A stretch of DNA of 9,457 bases from Bacteroidales bacterium UBA6207 (lineage in GTDB: Bacteria > Bacteroidota > Bacteroidia > Bacteroidales > F082): contig DISP01000249.1 in NCBI GenBank assembly GCA_002421995.1, positions 2,028 to 11,484 of the forward strand. Reading direction: 5' to 3'. The translations under genes were made by a program, and so were the position numbers. Under the pieces are notes generated by a model that saw only the letters and a program-made list of their open reading frames with translations, searched no databases and was not told the DNA's origin. Shown here piece after piece: positions 6,098 through 9,457 of the stretch (positions within the stretch are counted from its first letter, which is position 1; each line of letters opens with the position of its first letter).

Positions 6098-6119
6098 AAA
6101 TACCTGAATGTAGGTATTT
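6098..6119. promoter_or_regulatory. Putative operator: AAATACCT-N6-AGGTATTT palindrome
   Basis: A perfect inverted repeat with 8-base arms and a 6-base spacer (GAATGT). Its centre (6108-6109) lies about 43 bases upstream of the transcription start predicted from the box at 6070-6077. That is the position of class II activator sites such as those of Crp/Fnr proteins, and there is no recognisable -33 box. The half-site TACCT is not the Fnr or Crp consensus. A dimeric regulator of the Crp/Fnr or Rrf2 type is possible; identity is unknown. Confidence 0.5.
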
Positions 6120-6120
6120 G

Positions 6121-6148
6121 AATAAGAAAAGAGGCCGGCAGCCTCTTT
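6121..6148 (-). terminator. Intrinsic terminator, leftward
   Basis: AAAGAGGC and GCCTCTTT form a perfect 8-base stem (6128-6148) with a 5-base loop (CGGCA). On the minus strand the stem is followed by TTTTCTTATT, a T-rich tract, so it terminates leftward transcription. It would end both the short unit at 6181-6291 and any read-through from the peptidase gene, and insulate the hemerythrin promoter just beyond it. On the plus strand no T tract follows. Confidence 0.75.
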
Positions 6149-6180
6149 AATCACATTTGATAGAATTTTCTGTAGGTTAT

Positions 6181-6243
6181 TTAGTCCTTGTCTTTAATAC
6201 CGATGGCTTCGTTATGAACATCATTCTCGTCAGTCATTTGCAT
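6181..6243 (-). CDS. Candidate 20-residue small protein
   Basis: A 20-codon ORF, ATG at 6243 to TAA at 6181, beginning MQMTDENDVH and ending IGIKDKD. It is hydrophilic and acidic, with no membrane segment, and I recognise no family. Support comes from its setting: CAGGAG (6251-6256) stands seven bases ahead of the ATG, by far the best Shine-Dalgarno in the window; a perfect promoter box lies at 6284-6291; and an intrinsic terminator follows 32 bases after the stop. The frame is open upstream to an ATG at 6273 (30 residues), but that start has no Shine-Dalgarno and falls close to the predicted transcript start. The unit could equally be a small RNA with an incidental ORF, and it lies between a peptidase and the hemerythrin operon without an evident link to either. 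Confidence 0.35.
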   Translation of the reverse strand: MQMTDENDVHNEAIGIKDKD

Positions 6244-6283
6244 TAGTAAACTCCTGACAATCATTCCGTACATGCCGCACCCT

Positions 6284-6291
6284 CAAAATTA
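6284..6291 (-). promoter_or_regulatory. Bacteroidota -7 promoter box (TAATTTTG) of the short unit
   Basis: On the minus strand this reads TAATTTTG, a perfect TAnnTTTG match identical to the boxes of the hemerythrin operon and the peptidase gene. It lies 31 bases past the peptidase stop codon and points away from it, so it would start a separate transcript near 6279. With the terminator at 6121-6148 the predicted RNA is about 155-160 bases. No clear -33 box is seen. Confidence 0.5.
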
Positions 6292-6322
6292 AAGCTCAAG
6301 CAGCAGACTTTATTGACAGGCA

Positions 6323-8365
6323 CTATTTAACGGCTTTCAATGCTTCCTTTGCGGCTTCAACAGCCGGTTGCGCAGAGATGGGTTGCCCGACAGCTTCTTT
6401 CATCCATTGTTGTGGAATGATTCTGCCCTGTGTAAAGCAGCGGTAGATTTCGGCAGCGAAATCTTTTCCTTTGATGTATTCGCCAAATTGAAACTCTATC
6501 AGCTGACCGATTGGGTAGGCCGAAAGGTAGAGCGGATTGTCAATCATATGGCTGTAGATGGCAAGAATGGGAGCGTCTTTGATGCCAAAAACAGGTGCAA
6601 AATACTTGTTCCATACTTCGATGGCGATTGAATTAACGGCTACTTTAAGTTCGGCTGCTGTGGCATCGGGATGTGCATAAAGCCATTTCCACACGGCGAT
6701 GTCAACAAGTGAAACACCCATAATTTCGTAGTTTGACCATAGATTGTCGAGTGCCGCAAGGTGTTTGGTCAGCTCATTGGTTTGTTCCATACCGAGCAAT
6801 TCGAGGTCGCGTGCCTGAAAAACAAAAGCAAGTGCCTCGGTGAAAGATGTGTTTGGAACTCCGTTAAGCATGTAGTAATCAACATTTTGCAGGCTGATGG
6901 TTTGCTCAACATTGTGACCAAATTCATGAATTGCAATGTTGTAGCCTTTGTAGTCCATGCCATCGGCACCGATGCGTGTGCGTAACCGTGCTTTGTCGGA
7001 TTTCATGGCAGCGCCCCATGCGTGGCCGGCACCACGCGAAGGATCAACGATTATTTTTGAGGCGATGGAAAAGGCAGAATCCTGATTGAAGCCCAGCTTC
7101 ATCAGTATTTGGGGCAGATCATTTTCGAATGCCGATTTATTGGGATATTTGGCTTTGAGCATCGCGTCAACTTTTGTAATGTCTATTGTTGAGCGGGTTT
7201 TAAAACCATCATACCAAATGTCCCAGGGTTGAAGTTTCCGGCCCAATCTTTTTTCGATCAGTTGACCGAGCTCTTTGAGCACCGGATCCGACACAAGGTC
7301 AACAAAGATAGCTTCGACATCGGCAACGGGTATTTCCATTTCGTCATCAAATTTTCTTTGTATATAGTCCGGAAAATGAGGAGAATAGGAATCTATGCCT
7401 TTGGTGGCCTGAAACAGATTGAGCAACTGTTGATAACGGCTGTCCGGTTCGGATTGAAATGGTTTTTCAACGCCATCCTTAAAAAGTTTGTTTGAAAAAG
7501 GATTCCATTCATAGTAGGGACTGTTGATCACTTCCAATGGTATTTCCTGGCGGACAATACGTTGCATGACTTCATAAATCATTGCTTGTTTTGCAAAACC
7601 ATCTTTCGAGGCATATTGCGATTTGATTTCGTCGCGAAGTCCCCAATGCGAGATGAGCTTCATATCGGCCGGAAAGCTGGACCTTCCTTTTTTGTCAACC
7701 AGTTTGCCTGTATAGATATTGTAATCGGAGATGTAAGCATCGGCATCGCTGCTTGCCTGCGAATAAGCCTGGAGCAGGTTTGCAGGCACACGTGATTTAA
7801 AAACATCGCCCATGCGCGCATAAGCCCATTGCTGACGTGTCCATGATTCGCCTAAAGCTGTTTTTTCGGAGAGTTTGTAAAATGGGAAGTTTAATATTGT
7901 AATGAATGCCAGTTTGTTGTCGAAAAAATCATCGCTCATGTGAGCGCCGGGATTGTATCCGCCGAAAATGCGGTCAACGGGCAAAATTTCGCCTTCGTCC
8001 ACGTGCAGCGGTATTTTCAAGCCAACGCTCATCCTGTTATAACTACCTGAAAGTAGTTCCATATTGTTTTCGAGTCTGTGAAAGATCGCTTCGCGCTCTT
8101 CGGCGTTTTTTGCTGAGTGGGCGAGGCACAAGGCTTCGAAATCCTCGGTTGTGCCGTCTGTATTTTGCCAAAAAGAAGCCGCTTGCCGTACACCTTTTTC
8201 GATGCGCAGGTGCTGATCTGCTGATGATTGTTGTTTCAGTTTTTGGATTATAGAAACAGTGAGCGAATCTTCGATATTAATTTTTTGAGGATCAACTTGC
8301 TGGGGCAGGCTCATCATTGGATTACAAATTGCAAATACGGTCAGTAAAACAAGTAAATTCTTCAT
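6323..8365 (-). CDS. Exported M3-like zinc metallopeptidase
   Basis: A 680-residue protein with an N-terminal signal peptide (MKNLLVLLTVFAICNPMMS, cleavage probably near 19). Cys14 does not sit in a proper lipobox, so it is more likely periplasmic or secreted than a lipoprotein. The zinc site is HEFGH (His480, Glu481, His484) with Glu510 in NTSFTEALAFVFQ as the likely third ligand, the gluzincin pattern of clan MA. Further on, SHMIDNPLYLSAYPIGQLIEFQF (605-627) resembles the His/Tyr substrate-binding block of family M3 oligopeptidases such as PepF (H...PFYY..YAIG). DPSRGAGHAWG (441-451) precedes the zinc site. The natural substrate is unknown; peptide breakdown outside the cytoplasm is the simplest idea. 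The exact family is uncertain, since M2 or a relative not assigned to M3 is possible. It has its own promoter box at 8393-8400 and is separated from fabI by a strong terminator. The C-terminus is Ala-rich (AVEAAKEALKAVK). Confidence 0.82.
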   Translation of the reverse strand: MKNLLVLLTVFAICNPMMSLPQQVDPQKINIEDSLTVSIIQKLKQQSSADQHLRIEKGVRQAASFWQNTDGTTEDFEALCLAHSAKNAEEREAIFHRLENNMELLSGSYNRMSVGLKIPLHVDEGEILPVDRIFGGYNPGAHMSDDFFDNKLAFITILNFPFYKLSEKTALGESWTRQQWAYARMGDVFKSRVPANLLQAYSQASSDADAYISDYNIYTGKLVDKKGRSSFPADMKLISHWGLRDEIKSQYASKDGFAKQAMIYEVMQRIVRQEIPLEVINSPYYEWNPFSNKLFKDGVEKPFQSEPDSRYQQLLNLFQATKGIDSYSPHFPDYIQRKFDDEMEIPVADVEAIFVDLVSDPVLKELGQLIEKRLGRKLQPWDIWYDGFKTRSTIDITKVDAMLKAKYPNKSAFENDLPQILMKLGFNQDSAFSIASKIIVDPSRGAGHAWGAAMKSDKARLRTRIGADGMDYKGYNIAIHEFGHNVEQTISLQNVDYYMLNGVPNTSFTEALAFVFQARDLELLGMEQTNELTKHLAALDNLWSNYEIMGVSLVDIAVWKWLYAHPDATAAELKVAVNSIAIEVWNKYFAPVFGIKDAPILAIYSHMIDNPLYLSAYPIGQLIEFQFGEYIKGKDFAAEIYRCFTQGRIIPQQWMKEAVGQPISAQPAVEAAKEALKAVK

Positions 8366-8392
8366 AAGGATTATTTGGGATTAAATCAATGA

Positions 8393-8400
8393 CAAAATTA
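8393..8400 (-). promoter_or_regulatory. Bacteroidota -7 promoter box (TAATTTTG) of the peptidase gene
   Basis: On the minus strand a perfect TAnnTTTG match, ending 27 bases before the ATG at 8365, which predicts a leader of about 22 bases. TCCTTATG spans the start codon: a weak purine stretch (AATCCTT) rather than a Shine-Dalgarno precedes it. No evident -33 TTG is found at the usual spacing. Confidence 0.6.
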
Positions 8401-8455
8401 CTACAATAAGCCATAATGAATGATTGCGATTCCCGAATGAATTGTTTTGAAAGCC

Positions 8456-8498
8456 AAAAAAAACTTCGGGCCATTCTGTTGAATTATCGCCCGAAGTT
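8456..8498 (-). terminator. Intrinsic terminator of fabI
   Basis: AACTTCGGGC and GCCCGAAGTT form a perfect 10-base stem (8462-8471 with 8489-8498) with a 17-base loop. On the minus strand the stem runs directly into eight T (A run at 8456-8463 on the plus strand, two of them in the stem). It begins 23 bases after the fabI stop codon. It is the clearest terminator in the window and separates fabI from the peptidase gene. Confidence 0.88.
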
Positions 8499-8521
8499 AA
8501 ACTTTTAATGGAAATAAAAAA

Positions 8522-9382
8522 CTAATCCAGTTCTTCTTCCTCCTCTGGTGTCGGACAATCGCAATTGATGCTCTTATTATACATTGTCATGGCCTTCAGG
8601 CTCATGCCCATGCTTGAGAAACCTCCGTCGTGGAAGAGATTTTGCATGGTTACTTTGCGGGTGAGGTCCGAAAACAACGTTATCGTATAGTCGGCACATT
8701 CTTCTGCGGTTGCATTACCAAGCGGCGACATCCTTTCTGTGAAATCAATAAGCCCGTCAAACCCTTTAACACCACTTCCGGCGGTGGTTTTTGTTGGCGA
8801 CTGTGAGATTGTGTTCACCCTGATTTTTCGCTCACGACCATAGATATACCCAAAGCTGCGGGCAATGCTTTCGAGCAATGCTTTGGCATCGGCCATGTCA
8901 TTATAGCCATACAAGGTGCGCTGTGCAGCCACATACGACAGACCAACTACCGATCCCCATTCGTTAATGGCATCCAGCTTAAAAGCTACCTGCAGCATTT
9001 TGTGAAATGAAATGGCTGAGATATCCAGGGTTTTGTTGAGGTATTCGTAGTTCAAATCATTGTAAACGCGTTTTTTTCTCACGTTCAGCGACATGCCGAT
9101 GGAGTGAAGTACAAAGTCCACTTTGCCGCCTAAAACTTCCATGCTCTTTTCGAAAACATGTGTCAGATCGGCAACCGAAGTTGCATCAGCAGGAATAACT
9201 GTTGCATTGCATTTTGCCGCCAATTCGTCAAGTTCACCAAAACGCAGCGCTGTCGGGGTGTTGCTCAGTGTGAAAACAGCACCTTCTTCATGTGCCTTCT
9301 CGGCAACTTTCCAGGCAATGGATTTGTTGTCGAGCGCACCAAAAATGATTCCTCTTTTTCCTTTTAGCAATTGATATGCCAT
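8522..9382 (-). CDS. fabI: Enoyl-[acyl-carrier-protein] reductase (NADH), FabI type
   Basis: FabI reduces trans-2-enoyl-ACP with NAD(P)H, the last step of each fatty acid elongation cycle in the cytoplasm. This 286-residue protein shows the short-chain dehydrogenase fold with the FabI-specific cofactor motif GIIFGALDNKSIAW (11-24), a Gly-rich variant typical of enoyl reductases, then DFVLHSIGMS (89-98). The catalytic block is SYVAAQRTLYGYNDMADAK (149-167), with Tyr150, Tyr160 and Lys167; Tyr-x6-Lys spacing as in E. coli FabI (Tyr156, Lys163). The C-terminal HDGGFSSMGM is also typical. The protein runs some 20 residues beyond E. coli FabI, ending in a Cys- and Glu-rich tail (CDCPTPEEEEELD) of unknown role. 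It is transcribed alone, with a promoter box at 9422-9429 and an intrinsic terminator after the stop. The start ATG is the usual MxxxLLKGKRGIIFG start of the family. Confidence 0.96.
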   Translation of the reverse strand: MAYQLLKGKRGIIFGALDNKSIAWKVAEKAHEEGAVFTLSNTPTALRFGELDELAAKCNATVIPADATSVADLTHVFEKSMEVLGGKVDFVLHSIGMSLNVRKKRVYNDLNYEYLNKTLDISAISFHKMLQVAFKLDAINEWGSVVGLSYVAAQRTLYGYNDMADAKALLESIARSFGYIYGRERKIRVNTISQSPTKTTAGSGVKGFDGLIDFTERMSPLGNATAEECADYTITLFSDLTRKVTMQNLFHDGGFSSMGMSLKAMTMYNKSINCDCPTPEEEEELD

Positions 9383-9421
9383 AACATTCTTAGATTAATT
9401 AGCATTTGTTGTGTGTGGCCG

Positions 9422-9429
9422 CAAAGATA
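9422..9429 (-). promoter_or_regulatory. Bacteroidota -7 promoter box (TATCTTTG) of fabI
   Basis: On the minus strand TATCTTTG is a perfect TAnnTTTG match followed by C, as often seen in this phylum. Transcription would start near 9417, leaving a leader of about 35 bases before the ATG at 9382. The window ends too soon to judge the -33 region fully; none is obvious in what is visible. Confidence 0.65.
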
Positions 9430-9457
9430 CAAAAAGAATGAAAACTGCCCGATTCGT

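Noticed and set aside
7906..8253. 115-codon Arg- and Cys-rich plus-strand open frame
   Set aside because: Antisense to the peptidase gene, whose reading frame has a signal peptide and intact zinc site.

Overview
The window looks like chromosomal DNA of a member of the Bacteroidota, probably Bacteroidales-like, with moderate to low GC. The evidence is protein style (FabI, DivIC, a MOSC-MogA fusion, a DUF438-hemerythrin-PAS protein), weak Shine-Dalgarno sequences, and TAnnTTTG octamers, the -7 box of Bacteroidota sigma factors, just upstream of most genes. I see no tRNA, rRNA, CRISPR array, insertion sequence, prophage or attachment site.

Layout, left to right. At 2-2588 (minus) sixA and ppk1 are arranged head to tail, giving a phosphohistidine phosphatase and polyphosphate kinase 1. 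A 317-base gap (2589-2905) follows, with two short perfect palindromes and the promoter of the next gene. At 2906-3850 (plus) is a MOSC-MogA/MoaB fusion linked to molybdenum cofactor, and at 3918-4220 (plus) a small DivIC/FtsB-type division protein, each with its own TACTTTTG promoter box. Convergent to these, at 4296-6057 (minus), is a tight two-gene operon: a DUF438-hemerythrin-PAS protein followed after one base by a DUF1858-DUF2249 protein. This is a probable sensor or handler of oxygen, NO or iron. Upstream of it lie a 22-bp perfect inverted repeat in activator position and a compact unit (promoter box, Shine-Dalgarno, 20-codon ORF, intrinsic terminator). At 6323-8365 (minus) is an exported zinc metallopeptidase resembling family M3, and at 8522-9382 (minus) enoyl-ACP reductase FabI with a strong intrinsic terminator.

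Most of the window is housekeeping: lipid synthesis, division, polyphosphate and molybdenum cofactor. The parts that repay a second look are the hemerythrin operon with its putative operator, the short unit at 6121-6291, and the pairing of a phosphohistidine phosphatase with a kinase that works through a phosphohistidine. No result here rests on a database search. Family calls come from recognised motifs and regulatory calls from sequence pattern only.
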